A stretch of 64,000 nucleotides of DNA from Pseudomonas sp. efr-133-TYG-5 (GCF_030209175.1 NZ_JARVSM010000001.1:2356001-2420000), one strand, 5' to 3'. Counted from the stretch's first letter, positions 41,283 through 50,886 are shown. The notes: a model not told the origin generated them from the letters alone. Program-made: numbers and translations.

Positions 41283-42782
41283 TCACCGCAGGAGGGTCGG
41301 GGTTTTCGGGGCTGCTGTCTGTTCGGCAGTGGGCACGTCATTGCCAGCTCCCAGGTCACCGCCCAACGCCGTCACCAGCTCGGCATGCGCACTCAACCGC
41401 GCCGCCTGCACCTGCTGCTGCACTTGCTGCTGCTTGAACAGCAAGGTCTGCGCGTTGAGCACATTGAGGTAGTCGGTAAGGCCACGCTGATAGGCGATCA
41501 TCGCGATGTCGTAGGTCTTCTGCGCAGTGGCCACGGACTCGGCGGCGAACGCCTGCTGCTTGTCCATCGACTCGCGGCGGATCAACTGGTCGGAGATGTT
41601 CTTCAGCGCATTGACCAGGGTCTGGTTGTAATGCGCCACGGCGATGTCGTAGCCCGCCGCGGCTTCACCGAGTTCGGCACGCAGGCGGCCGCCGTCGAAG
41701 ATCGGCAAGGAGATGGCCGGGCCGACGTTGTAGTTGAGCTTCTTGCCGGTGAGAAACTCCAGCGCCCCGCCGCCGGTGGCCATGTAGCCGAGGCTGCCGA
41801 CCAGGTCGACGTTGGGGTAGAACCCGGCGTGCGCGACGTCGATCCCGCGTGCCTGCGCCGCCACCTGCCAGCGGCTGGCGACCACGTCCGGGCGCTGGCC
41901 GAGCAATTCGGCGGGCAACGCCGACGGCAGTTGCAGCGCGGCGCCGAGGGCCAGCGTCGGCCGCTGCAACTGCGCGCCGGCACCCGGCCCCTTGCCGGCG
42001 AGGGCGGCGATCTGGTTGCGGCTCAGCGCGATGGCTTCGTCCAGTGCATCCAGTTGCCGGTGGGTTTCCGGCAGCGGGGTTTCGGCCTGGCTGACTTCGA
42101 AGTGGGTACCGATGCCGCCGTTCAGGCGTTTCTGCGCCAGGTCGAGAATCTGCTGTTGCTGCTTGAGCATCGCGGCGACGATGTCGCGCTGGGCGTAATG
42201 CAGCGACAGTTCGATGTAGGCGCGGACCATGTTGTTCTGCAACTCGAGCTGCGCCAGCCGCGCCTCGGCCGCCGTCATGTGCGCCAGGTCCACCGCGCGC
42301 TCGCTGGCGTTGCTTTCGCGGCCCCAGAGGTCGAGGGCGTAACTGAAGCCCAGCGCGGCGTTGTTGTCCCAGGTGGTGGTGTTGGCCAGCTCGCCCGGCC
42401 CGTAGAACTGATCGGTCGGCCAGTTGTGGCGCTTGAGGGTCGACTCGCCATTGATCTGCAGCGATTCGGCGGCTTCGGCGACCCCGGCCAGCGCCTTGGC
42501 CTGGCGCACCCGTGCGGCGGCCATGGCCATCGTCGGGCTGCCTTGCACGGCGAGGTCGATCCAGCGATTGAGTTGCGGGTCGCCGTAGGCCTGCCACCAT
42601 TGCGCGGTGGGCCAGCGGGCGTCACGGGCGGCGTGGGCGATGGCGTCGTCGGTGGCCAGTTCGTTGGCCTCCAGCGCCTTGCCCTGCGGAGCAATTCCTC
42701 CGGTTCCGATGCAGCCGCTGATTGCCAGGGAGAAAGCCAGAACACTGAGCGGCAAAAGCGCTCTGTTGATGCGACGCGGCAC
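41283..42782 (-). CDS. NodT-family outer-membrane efflux lipoprotein
   Basis: 499-residue TolC-like factor with a lipoprotein signal (LSVLAFSLAISGC). Two repeated coiled-coil halves (for example around MAAARVRQAKALAGVAEAAESL and LDAQTLLFKQQQVQQQ-type stretches) build the periplasmic tunnel. First gene of the minus-strand operon, so it is likely to form a tripartite pump with the FUSC and HlyD proteins. Divergent from a LysR gene. Confidence 0.9.
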   Translation of the reverse strand: MPRRINRALLPLSVLAFSLAISGCIGTGGIAPQGKALEANELATDDAIAHAARDARWPTAQWWQAYGDPQLNRWIDLAVQGSPTMAMAAARVRQAKALAGVAEAAESLQINGESTLKRHNWPTDQFYGPGELANTTTWDNNAALGFSYALDLWGRESNASERAVDLAHMTAAEARLAQLELQNNMVRAYIELSLHYAQRDIVAAMLKQQQQILDLAQKRLNGGIGTHFEVSQAETPLPETHRQLDALDEAIALSRNQIAALAGKGPGAGAQLQRPTLALGAALQLPSALPAELLGQRPDVVASRWQVAAQARGIDVAHAGFYPNVDLVGSLGYMATGGGALEFLTGKKLNYNVGPAISLPIFDGGRLRAELGEAAAGYDIAVAHYNQTLVNALKNISDQLIRRESMDKQQAFAAESVATAQKTYDIAMIAYQRGLTDYLNVLNAQTLLFKQQQVQQQVQAARLSAHAELVTALGGDLGAGNDVPTAEQTAAPKTPTLLR

Positions 42783-43000
42783 TGCTGCGAATTCCTGAGA
42801 AGGGGATATGGCGAGGACGTGTGAGGCGCGGCCGAAGGCTGCACCTACCGGGATCGGCGCAATTCTAGGGGGCGCTCTGAACGGCGATAAGCTGGGAATT
42901 CTGTGAATCTTTGTTACGGTTAACGAGATAATCCGTTGGTCGGGGGTCTCAGCCCCCGAAACTTCGTGTCACAATTTGCCATCTCCCTTGAGAGCACCCC
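42783..43000. promoter_or_regulatory. Divergent promoter region of the efflux operon and its LysR regulator
   Basis: 218 bp between the starts of the outer-membrane factor gene and the LysR gene. It is AT-richer around 42890-42935 (GTGAATCTTTGTTACGGTTAAC), where LysR operator and promoters would be expected. No exact site is assigned. Confidence 0.55.
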
Positions 43001-43969
43001 ATGGACACATTGCAAAACATGCGCGCCTTCAGTTGTGTGGCCGAAGCCGGCAGCTTCACCGCTGCCGCCGTGCAACTCGACACCACCACGGCCAACGTCT
43101 CGCGCGCGGTCTCCAATCTGGAAGCCCACCTGCAAACCCGCCTGCTCAATCGCACCACCCGGCGCATCGCCCTGACCGAGGCCGGCAAGCGCTACCTGCT
43201 GCGCTGCGAGCAGATCCTCGCCTACGTCGAAGAGGCCGAAGCCGAAGCCAGCGAAGCCCACGCGCGCCCGGCCGGGCAACTGAAAGTGCACACCATGACC
43301 GGCATCGGCCAGCACTTCGTCATCGACGCAATCGCCCGTTATCGCAAGACGCACCCGGACGTGACCTTCGACCTGACCATGGCCAACCGCGTGCCCGACC
43401 TGCTCGACGAGGGCTACGACGTGTCCATCGTGCTGGCCCGCGAACTGCCGGACTCCGGCTTCGTCTCGCAACGCCTGGGCATCACCTACAGCATCGTCTG
43501 CGCCTCCCCGGCCTACGTGAAAGCCAACGGCTGCGCGCAGAAACCCAGCGACCTGCTCAACCACGCCTGCCTGCGCCTGGTGAGCCCGGTGATCCCCCTG
43601 GAAAAATGGGCCTTCGACGGCCCCGAAGGCCAGGAAATGGTCACCATCAACAGCTCGCCGTTCCTGGTCAACTCCGCCGACGCGATGAAAACCGCGATCA
43701 CCAGCGGCATGGGCGTCGGCGTCCTGCCGGTGTACGCCGCCATCGAGGGCCTGCGCAACGGCACCCTGGTGCGCGTCATGCCCAACTACCGCTCGCAGGA
43801 ACTCAACCTGTACGCGATCTACCCGTCGCGCCAGTACCTCGACGCGAAGATCAAGACCTGGGTCGAGTACCTGCGCGGCTCGCTGCCGGAAATCCTCGCC
43901 GCGCACCAGTCGGAACTGGCGGCGTACGAGCTCAGTGGCAGCCTGGCCGGGGCGCGGGTGGCAACCTAG
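43001..43969 (+). CDS. LysR-family regulator, probable regulator of the efflux operon
   Basis: 322 residues: N-terminal winged helix-turn-helix (MRAFSCVAEAGSFTAAAVQLDTTTANVSRAVSNLE) and a periplasmic-binding-protein-like effector domain. Its divergent position next to a FUSC-type pump resembles FuaR-FuaABC and AaeR-AaeXAB, so it probably responds to an aromatic substrate of the pump. That role is inferred from position. Confidence 0.87.
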   Translation: MDTLQNMRAFSCVAEAGSFTAAAVQLDTTTANVSRAVSNLEAHLQTRLLNRTTRRIALTEAGKRYLLRCEQILAYVEEAEAEASEAHARPAGQLKVHTMTGIGQHFVIDAIARYRKTHPDVTFDLTMANRVPDLLDEGYDVSIVLARELPDSGFVSQRLGITYSIVCASPAYVKANGCAQKPSDLLNHACLRLVSPVIPLEKWAFDGPEGQEMVTINSSPFLVNSADAMKTAITSGMGVGVLPVYAAIEGLRNGTLVRVMPNYRSQELNLYAIYPSRQYLDAKIKTWVEYLRGSLPEILAAHQSELAAYELSGSLAGARVAT

Positions 43970-44050
43970 AAGGCGCAGATTGTTTAAAGGCAAAGGATTG
44001 CCTGACGCGTTGAATCGATAGCCAATCGGTATAAAAAAACCACTCCGACC

Positions 44051-44066
44051 TGTCAGTTCTGACAGT
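44051..44066. promoter_or_regulatory. Palindrome upstream of the unknown gene pair
   Basis: CTGTCAGTTCTGACAG, two 7-bp arms around TT, about 70 nt before the start of the frameshifted gene and after a TATAAA stretch. Operator-like, but no regulator is assigned. Confidence 0.4.
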
Positions 44067-44132
44067 AGACGTCACCTCCTTCGAAGACAAAGATTGACTA
44101 CGTCAACACGGGCCTTTGCGGGGAGCGAAAAC

Positions 44133-44644
44133 ATGTTCACTTACTTTCCGAAAACCAAAGACAAAATCGACTCAGGTACTGGCAGCCTGACCGCGAAGAT
44201 CCATAACAACTATCTCTACGCCAACTATTGCGGAACGCCCTTCGTTTTCGTCACCAACGGCGAGTTGGTCGCCCTGCAGACGAAACACATGGAAGACCTG
44301 AATACCTGGATGAACATCAGTTTCAACTTCTTCGCCAGCATCGAAAACAAGCGTTATGAATTCCATGAGGACATTCCATCGCCCCCCCGCCCTCCTTCGT
44401 TTTCATTGACCCGCTTCGACCCCATCACGGCGGATACCTACGGTATTGCCTATAGCAGCAAAAGCAATGCCGGGCACATCGACATCGAGGAATCGACATC
44501 GACAAAGGTGTGCTCGGAGCTTCATTCAACTTCACCTTTGAAGACTTTCACGAACGCACCCTGCATCAGGTCATCGGAAGCATCGATGTCGCAGGTCTTG
44601 AACGCCTGAGAGCGGGCGAGGCACGAGCGGCCCTGCTTGGCTGA
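44133..44644 (+). pseudogene. Uncharacterised gene with a single-base frameshift near 44491
   Basis: GGGGAG lies 7 nt before the ATG at 44133. The frame is good for ~119 codons (FTYFPKTKDKIDSGTG, NGELVALQTKHMEDL), then reads into unrelated sequence and stops at 44609. Adding one base at GAGGAA/TCG (44487-44492) restores a frame through GVLGASFNFTFEDF to a stop at 44642, about 170 residues. The restored C-terminus aligns without gaps with the next gene (GHIxxE...ASxNFxF...LHQV). So this is a one-base deletion, or a sequencing error. Function unknown; the sequence is lower in GC than its neighbours. Confidence 0.72.
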
Positions 44645-44695
44645 CTCTGCAGCGCTTTCCCCCCAACCACCAACAGGTTCCCGCAGAGAAGCATC

Positions 44696-45148
44696 ATGAC
44701 TGACAACAATGGGCAAGCGCGCGCACAACAATCGGGATCCGGCACTTGGCTGGCGTCGATTCCAGGCTACCGGGATGAACATTTCACCTGCACCCCGCTG
44801 GACTTCGTCAGCAACCGCCAGGACGTCTATATACAGGTCGGCGGACCGACCGGTGGCACCTCCGAACTCAGGTTCATCTTGAGATTTCCCGTGAGCATTG
44901 CGCACAAAACCCTCTTCTTCGGGCAATCCGGCGCGCCTCAACCTCCCGGACTGGCGCTCATTCGTGGCGGCGACGTCACCAACTACGCTTCCCGGCCGGA
45001 CGAAGGCCATATCACTGTCGAACACTTCAACCTCGAGGCGGGAAGCTTCAGGGCCAGCGGCAATTTTTCCTTTGCCGACCATGAAAGTGGCAGGCTGCAC
45101 CAAGTGGTTTTCGACATTGACCTGACGGAACTGCAGATCGTGGTCTGA
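44696..45148 (+). CDS. Uncharacterised 150-residue protein, paralogue of the preceding gene
   Basis: No signal peptide or membrane segment. A beta-rich protein by its alternation (HFTCTPLDFV, DVYIQVGG, LRFILRFPVS, GHITVEHFNL, GNFSFADHESGRLHQVVFDIDL). The last ~60 residues match the restored end of the frameshifted gene 50 bp upstream. AGAGAAG precedes the ATG weakly. I do not recognise the family. Confidence 0.78.
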   Translation: MTDNNGQARAQQSGSGTWLASIPGYRDEHFTCTPLDFVSNRQDVYIQVGGPTGGTSELRFILRFPVSIAHKTLFFGQSGAPQPPGLALIRGGDVTNYASRPDEGHITVEHFNLEAGSFRASGNFSFADHESGRLHQVVFDIDLTELQIVV

Positions 45149-45158
45149 ACAGCCCGTC

Positions 45159-45192
45159 GCGGCGCGAGCCCCTCTCGCGCGGGAGAGGGACT
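45159..45192. repeat. Palindrome of the CCCTCTCxxxGGGAGAGGG type
   Basis: GAGCCCCTCTCGCGCGGGAGAGGGACTC, an imperfect hairpin 10 nt after the preceding stop. A related palindrome occurs at 59110. Confidence 0.65.
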
Positions 45193-45331
45193 CACGCCAA
45201 CCGCAGCGGCGCAAAAAACCGCTATTCAGCCACCCCGCGCCAACCTGGCCGACCCGGCGGCCGCCAAGACAAGCCAAGGCAGAAATGTTAGCTTGCTTGG
45301 CAATCCAGCCCAGCCGCCGAGCCCAAAGCCA

Positions 45332-46306
45332 ATGAAAAAAACCGTCCTGGCCTTCAGCCGCATCACGCCGCCCATGATCGAACGCCTGCAAGAAGAGTTC
45401 GAGGTCATCGTCCCCAACCCGAAGAACGGTGACATCAACGCCCAGTTCAACGAAGCGCTGCCTCACGCCCACGGCCTGATCGGCGTCGGTCGCAAACTCG
45501 GTCGGGCACAACTGGAAAACGCGGCGAAACTCGAAGTGGTCTCCAGCGTCTCGGTCGGCTACGACAATTACGACGTCGCCTACTTCAACGAACGCGGGAT
45601 CATGCTCACCAACACCCCGGACGTGCTCACCGAAAGCACCGCCGACCTCGCCTTCGCACTGATCATGAGCAGCGCCCGCCGTGTCGCCGAACTCGACGCC
45701 TGGACCAAGGCCGGCCAGTGGCAGGCCAGCGTCGGCGCGCCATTGTTCGGCAGCGATGTGCACGGCAAGACCCTCGGCATCGTCGGCCTGGGCAACATCG
45801 GCGCCGCCGTCGCCCGCCGCGGCAGATTCGGTTTCAACATGCCGATCATCTACAGCGGCAACAGCCGCAAGACCGCACTGGAACAGGAGCTCGGCGCACA
45901 GTGGCGCAGCCTTGACCAGCTGCTGGCCGAAGCCGATTTCGTCTGCCTGGTGGTGCCGCTCAGCGACAACACTCGCCACCTGATCAGCCAGCGCGAACTG
46001 GCGCTGATGAAGCCGAGCGCGATCCTCGTCAACATTTCCCGTGGCCCGGTGGTCGACGAACCGGCGCTGATCGAAGCCCTGCAGAACAACCGCATTCGCG
46101 GCGCCGGCCTCGATGTCTACGAAAAGGAACCGCTGGCCGAGTCGCCACTGTTCCAGCTGAAAAACGCCGTGACCCTGCCGCACATCGGCTCGGCCACCCA
46201 TGAAACCCGTGAGGCCATGGCCAATCGCGCGCTGGCCAACCTGCGCAGCGCCCTGCTCGGCGAGCGGCCGCAGGACCTGGTCAATCCGCAGGTCTGGAAA
46301 GGCTGA
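45332..46306 (+). CDS. D-2-hydroxyacid dehydrogenase (glyoxylate/2-ketogluconate reductase type)
   Basis: 324-residue NAD(P)-dependent reductase of the GhrB/TkrA type, which reduces glyoxylate, hydroxypyruvate or 2-ketogluconate. Rossmann motif GIVGLGNIGAAVARR, then the catalytic Arg (NISRGPVVDE), Glu (GLDVYEKEP) and His (LPHIGSATHET). The ATG at 45332 gives the family-typical MKKTVLAFSR start but has no clear ribosome-binding site; an ATG at 45293 after AAGG is an alternative. Substrate not decided. Confidence 0.87.
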   Translation: MKKTVLAFSRITPPMIERLQEEFEVIVPNPKNGDINAQFNEALPHAHGLIGVGRKLGRAQLENAAKLEVVSSVSVGYDNYDVAYFNERGIMLTNTPDVLTESTADLAFALIMSSARRVAELDAWTKAGQWQASVGAPLFGSDVHGKTLGIVGLGNIGAAVARRGRFGFNMPIIYSGNSRKTALEQELGAQWRSLDQLLAEADFVCLVVPLSDNTRHLISQRELALMKPSAILVNISRGPVVDEPALIEALQNNRIRGAGLDVYEKEPLAESPLFQLKNAVTLPHIGSATHETREAMANRALANLRSALLGERPQDLVNPQVWKG

Positions 46307-46357
46307 ACACTAGGCGCAGACGTCGTTTGACGTCTGCGCCCTGTTGATCCCTGGCGC

Positions 46358-47260
46358 TCAGGCCAGCTTGCCGTGCGGCGGCATCGCCGCCACCTTGGGT
46401 TTGCGGAACACCAGCACGTTGCCCAGCATCACCAGCACCAGCCCGACCAGCGCGGGCGCGGTCCACTGATAGCCCTCGGCAAACGCCGAGACGTTCAGCG
46501 CCACCACCGGGAACAGCACCGTGCAATAGGCGGCGCGCTCCGGGCCCATACGCCCGACCAGGGTCAGGTACGCGGTGAAGCCGATCACCGAGCCGGGAAT
46601 CACCAGGTACAGCAGCGCGCCGATGTAACGCGGCGTCCAGTCCATGTCGAAGGGGATGCCCTTCACCACACACCACACCGAGAGCATTGCCGCACCGTAG
46701 GCCATGCCCCAGGCATTGGTGGTCAGCGGTTTGAGACCGGCCTTCTGCTGCAGGCTCGAGAGCATGTTGCCCGCCGAGAAACACAGGGTGCCGCACAACG
46801 CCAGCCCGAGGCCGAGCAGGGTCTGCGGACTGGCCTGGTGCCCGGCCAGCTCCGGCCAGAACAGCAGCCCCAGGCCGCTCAGGCCGAGCGCGCCGCCCAG
46901 CAGCACGTTGCGCGCAATCCGTTGGCCGAAGAACACCCGCGCATTCAGCGCATTCCACAGCGTGGCGGTGGAAAACACCACGGCGACCAGGCCGCTGGGG
47001 ATCCACTGGCTGGCGGTGAGGAAGCACATGAAGTTGACGCAGAACAGGCACACCCCCTGCGCCACACAGATCAGGTGTCCGCGACGGTTCATCGGTTGCA
47101 GACGACGACTGAGCAGCAACAGCGCGAACAGCACCAGCGCGGCGAGGCCGAAGCGATAGACGATCGACACCGCAATCGCCACCACCCCCAGTTGCCACTT
47201 CAAGGCAATCCAGGTGGTGCCCCAGATCAGCACGGTCAGCAGATACAGCGAAAGGTTCAT
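46358..47260 (-). CDS. DMT-family transporter (EamA domains)
   Basis: 300-residue inner-membrane protein with ten predicted helices in two EamA repeats (beginning LTVLIWGTTWIALKW and LGLGLALCGTLCFSAGNML). Typically exports amino acids or metabolites. The start at 47260 has CAGGAG 9 nt upstream; a long frame-open extension further upstream is derived from intergenic repeats and rejected. Divergent from an AraC regulator that probably controls it. Confidence 0.9.
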   Translation of the reverse strand: MNLSLYLLTVLIWGTTWIALKWQLGVVAIAVSIVYRFGLAALVLFALLLLSRRLQPMNRRGHLICVAQGVCLFCVNFMCFLTASQWIPSGLVAVVFSTATLWNALNARVFFGQRIARNVLLGGALGLSGLGLLFWPELAGHQASPQTLLGLGLALCGTLCFSAGNMLSSLQQKAGLKPLTTNAWGMAYGAAMLSVWCVVKGIPFDMDWTPRYIGALLYLVIPGSVIGFTAYLTLVGRMGPERAAYCTVLFPVVALNVSAFAEGYQWTAPALVGLVLVMLGNVLVFRKPKVAAMPPHGKLA

Positions 47261-47295
47261 GACAAGAAACTCCTGAAGGGTAATGCCGGGCACCT

Positions 47296-47409
47296 CTGTG
47301 GCGAGCGACGCGCTGGCGCCGCACCGCGAGGCAGCCGCAGTGCCGGGTTGCCCACAAGGACGGCGCCGCACACGCCAGCGCCTTGCTGCGAAGAGTGCCC
47401 TCGCCACAG
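47296..47409. repeat. Inverted repeat between the divergent transporter and AraC genes
   Basis: CTGTGGCGAG (47296-47305) and CTCGCCACAG (47400-47409) face each other across 94 bp, with further inner pairing (GCGCTGGCGCC-like with CGCCAGCGCC). It resembles a REPIN of a different subfamily from the GTGGGAGCGAGC elements. Confidence 0.7.
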
Positions 47410-47538
47410 GTTTGCTCAGGCGTTCAGAGTGCTGTCCCCGAGATTGGCGCGCTTGCAAAATCTTGCGCATTTGTCGGCGCGCTGGCTGGCAGCAGGGCAT
47501 CGACGGAGTAGGATGCAAGGCGTTGGAGAGAACCGAAC

Positions 47539-48435
47539 ATGGCCGCTATCGATACCCTGCAAGTCTTTCAAGCCCTCAACCGCTCGCCGAATGCACGCCT
47601 GGTGCACAGCGCCGAGCTCGGTGACGGCTTGTCTGCGGCGCTGTGGACCAACCACCACGACGCCCAGGAATACGAAGCGCCGAGCCATCACACCCTGTCG
47701 TGCTACATCGCCGGCGGCACCGGCACCTTTCGCCGTGGCCAACCGGGCCACAAGGGCGGACCGGACAAGCTGTGCATCCTGCCGGCCGATCACCAGTCCG
47801 GTTGGGTCATCAACGGCGATATCCGCCTCGCCCACCTGTATTTCAGCGCCGAACAATTCGCCCTCGGCTGCGTGACGCTGCTCGATCGCGAACCACGCGA
47901 GTTGCAGTTGCGCGAGCAGACCTTTCTCGAAGACCCGCAGCAGGCGCAACGCTTTCGCCAGTTGCTGACACTCAACTGGGACGAACCGGCCGAACGCCTG
48001 CTGACCAGCAGCCTGGCGCATGAACTGCTCAGTCATACCTTGCTCAGCCAGGTCGGCGTGCGCCAGGGCCTGCGCCTCAAGGGCGGGCTGGCGGCCCATC
48101 AGCGCCGGCAATTGGTGGAGTTCGTCGACAGTCAGCTGGCAGAGCCGATCAGCCTCGGGCAATTGGCCGGGTTGTGCGCGTTGTCGGAATATCACTTTGC
48201 GCGGATGTTCCGCACCAGTTTCGGCCTGCCGCCCCACCAGTACGTGCTGGCACGCCGCTTGAGCCGGGCGCGGCAGTTGCTGCGCGCGACGGCACTGCCG
48301 CTGGGAGACATTGCCCTGGCGTGCGGGTTTGCCAGTGCCAGTCACTTCACCAACCGCTTTCGCCAGGTGCTGGGGGCAACGCCGGGCGAGTATCGGCTGG
48401 CATTGGCGCCAGGCCGCTTCCCCTCACTGGGCTGA
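47539..48435 (+). CDS. AraC-family transcriptional regulator
   Basis: 298 residues: an N-terminal cupin-like sensor domain and a C-terminal double helix-turn-helix (SLGQLAGLCALSEYHFARMFRTSFG and LGDIALACGFASASHFTNRFRQ). GGAGAG lies 8 nt before the ATG. Its divergent position suggests it controls the transporter gene. Confidence 0.9.
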   Translation: MAAIDTLQVFQALNRSPNARLVHSAELGDGLSAALWTNHHDAQEYEAPSHHTLSCYIAGGTGTFRRGQPGHKGGPDKLCILPADHQSGWVINGDIRLAHLYFSAEQFALGCVTLLDREPRELQLREQTFLEDPQQAQRFRQLLTLNWDEPAERLLTSSLAHELLSHTLLSQVGVRQGLRLKGGLAAHQRRQLVEFVDSQLAEPISLGQLAGLCALSEYHFARMFRTSFGLPPHQYVLARRLSRARQLLRATALPLGDIALACGFASASHFTNRFRQVLGATPGEYRLALAPGRFPSLG

Positions 48436-48456
48436 GGGGAAGCCTTTGTCTCGGTG

Positions 48457-50886
48457 TCAAAACTCCAATGTGCTGGACAGCGAGATCTGCCGCGAATCGC
48501 CCATCGACACAAAGAAGCGGCTCGCCGCCGAGGTGTAGTAAGTGCGGTCGAACAGGTTCTTCACGTTGAGCTGGAACTTGACCTTCTGCCCCTCGACCTG
48601 GGTGTCATAAGTGGCAAACGCATCCGCCACGGTATAGCTCGGCAAGTCGAAGTCGTTCACCGCGTTGCCCGCCCGCTCACCGACATAACGCGCCCCCGCG
48701 CCGACCCGCAACTGATCGCCACCGAGCACGCTGCCGAAGTCATACACCGCCGACAGCGAGCCGCTGTTCTTCGCCACGTTTTGCAGGCGATTGCCTTTGT
48801 AGTCGGGGTCTTCGGTGACCTCGGCATCGGTGTAGGCATAGCTGCCGATCAGGCTCCAGCGGTCGCTGAGCTGGCCGCTCAGGTCCAGCTCCAGGCCGCG
48901 TGAGCGCACTTCGCCGGCGGCACTGTAAATCGTCGTCGGGCCTTCGGCGTTGGCCACCAGCACGTTGCGCTTCTTGATGTCGAACAGGGCGACGTTGGCG
49001 GTGACGCGCCCCGGGATATCCAGGCGCGCGCCCAGCTCCCAGGACTTGGCCTCTTCCGGCGCAATGCTGCCATCGAGCACGGTGCTGCTGCCGCTGAGCG
49101 GGGCGATGGTCGAGTTCGGTTTGAACGATTCGGTGTAGCTGCCGTAGAACGACAGCTGATCGGTGTAGCGATACACCAGGCCGGCGCGGGGGACGAATTT
49201 CTGTCCGTTGCTGTCGGTGTTGGCCTTGAACGGCACGCCCTTGCCGGCGTACTGGTCGTACTCCTGGAAGCGTCCGCCGGCGACCAGAATCCACTGATCG
49301 TCGAGGTGGATCGAGTCCTGCAGGAACACCGAATCGCTGCGCAGCAGGTCGGTCTGCGCACTGTCGGCCGGGCTGACCGTGGTGCCTTCGACTTCGCGGC
49401 CATACACCGGATTGACGTAGCTGAAGGTGCTCAGGCTTTTCTGCCGGATCAGGTCGGCGCGGTAAATCTTGCGGTACTCGTCATCGACGCCGAACACCAG
49501 GTCATGCTGCATGCCCAGCACATTGACCTTGCCTTCGAGGCTGGCGGTGGTGAAACGGTCGGTGCTGATCGCGCCGTGGGTGCCGTCCATGCTGCGGGTC
49601 AGGGTGCCTTTTTTGGTGTCGATGGCGGTCACGCGCACCTGGCTGGCATCGTAGGTCTCGCGGTTCCAGCTGTAGCCGAAGTGGGCTTTCCAGTCGTCGT
49701 TGAGTTCATGGTCGGCCTCGAAATGGTAGAGGTCCGAACGCCCTTCCATGTCGTTGAACGGTTCATCCAGGCGCTCGTTGCGCGAGATGTCCAGCGGATG
49801 GTTGGTGCGCGGATCGATCAGCGTGCCACGGTCGAACGGCGTGAGGAATTCGCGATGCTCGTAGCCGAACGACAGCTTGGTGCGTTCGCCGTACCAGGCC
49901 AGCGACGGCGCAATCAGGGTTTCACGGTGGGTGCCGAAATTGCGCCAGTAATCTTCGTCTTCGTGGTCCAGCACCAGCCGGTACGCCAGCCCGGATTCCC
50001 CCAAGGCTCCGGTGCTGTCGAAGCTGCCGCCGCTGCCGTTCTTGCCGTCGCCGTAGGTCGAGCCGCGCAGGGTCAGCGCGTTGTACGCGGTCAGCTCAGG
50101 TTTCTTGCTGACCATGTTGACCACCCCGCCCGGGTCCTGAATCCCGTACAGCAAAGACGCCGGGCCCTTGAGCACTTCGACGCGCTCGACCGTCGCGTTC
50201 ATGCCGCGGCCCTGCACCACCGGCATGCCGTCGCGCATGATCGAGCCGTTGCGGTTGTCGCCGAAGCCACGGGTCATCACCGAGTCCTGGGTGCTGCCGA
50301 GGGTGTTGCCCTGGGTGATGCCGCTGACATTGGCCAGCGCATCGTCGAGATTGCGCGGCGCCTGATCGCGAATGACCTGGGCCGGGATGACGTTGACGGT
50401 CTGTGCAACCTCCTGCAGCGAGGCCGCGGAGCGCATCACCGAACTGGTTTGCGGCGGCTGGTAGCTCAGCGGTTGGTCGAGCACCGAGGTGATGTTGGTT
50501 GCACCGAGGTTCAGCGCGCCTTCCGTGGGTTGCGGCTCGAGCGCCAGGGTGTGGCTGTCGGTGCGGCGGAAAGTCAGCCCGGATCCGCCGAGCAGGCGTT
50601 GCAGCGCCTGTTCGGCGCTCATCTGGCCGCTGACTGCCGGCGCCGTCAGACCGTACGGCGCCTCATCGGTGTAGACCACGCTTTGCCCGGTGACGCGGCT
50701 GAAGTCGCTGAGGGCTTGCGGCAGCGGTTTGGCGGCCAAGGCGAAAGTGAACTGCTTTTGCGTCTGACTGCTGCCCGCTTGCGCGGCGAGCGCCACGCTC
50801 ATCGGCGACAACGCCAGCGCGGAAAAACTCAACGCCGACACGCCCAACCACTGTTTGACCGAACCCGAACTTGCCCTGGACTTCAT
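48457..50886 (-). CDS. TonB-dependent siderophore receptor with signalling domain (transducer)
   Basis: 809 residues. After a signal peptide ending AQAGSS comes an N-terminal signalling (STN) domain (residues ~45-95, FALAAKPLPQALSDFSRVTGQSVVYTD), a plug domain (from ~140) and a 22-strand barrel ending in STLEF. The STN domain should contact the FecR-like protein encoded upstream. It resembles FoxA/FiuA-type hydroxamate receptors; the ligand is not established. Confidence 0.88.
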   Translation of the reverse strand: MKSRASSGSVKQWLGVSALSFSALALSPMSVALAAQAGSSQTQKQFTFALAAKPLPQALSDFSRVTGQSVVYTDEAPYGLTAPAVSGQMSAEQALQRLLGGSGLTFRRTDSHTLALEPQPTEGALNLGATNITSVLDQPLSYQPPQTSSVMRSAASLQEVAQTVNVIPAQVIRDQAPRNLDDALANVSGITQGNTLGSTQDSVMTRGFGDNRNGSIMRDGMPVVQGRGMNATVERVEVLKGPASLLYGIQDPGGVVNMVSKKPELTAYNALTLRGSTYGDGKNGSGGSFDSTGALGESGLAYRLVLDHEDEDYWRNFGTHRETLIAPSLAWYGERTKLSFGYEHREFLTPFDRGTLIDPRTNHPLDISRNERLDEPFNDMEGRSDLYHFEADHELNDDWKAHFGYSWNRETYDASQVRVTAIDTKKGTLTRSMDGTHGAISTDRFTTASLEGKVNVLGMQHDLVFGVDDEYRKIYRADLIRQKSLSTFSYVNPVYGREVEGTTVSPADSAQTDLLRSDSVFLQDSIHLDDQWILVAGGRFQEYDQYAGKGVPFKANTDSNGQKFVPRAGLVYRYTDQLSFYGSYTESFKPNSTIAPLSGSSTVLDGSIAPEEAKSWELGARLDIPGRVTANVALFDIKKRNVLVANAEGPTTIYSAAGEVRSRGLELDLSGQLSDRWSLIGSYAYTDAEVTEDPDYKGNRLQNVAKNSGSLSAVYDFGSVLGGDQLRVGAGARYVGERAGNAVNDFDLPSYTVADAFATYDTQVEGQKVKFQLNVKNLFDRTYYTSAASRFFVSMGDSRQISLSSTLEF

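Noticed and set aside
44480-44510. Programmed ribosomal frameshift in the unknown gene
   Set aside because: No slippery heptamer or downstream structure is evident at the shift; a one-base deletion or error is simpler.
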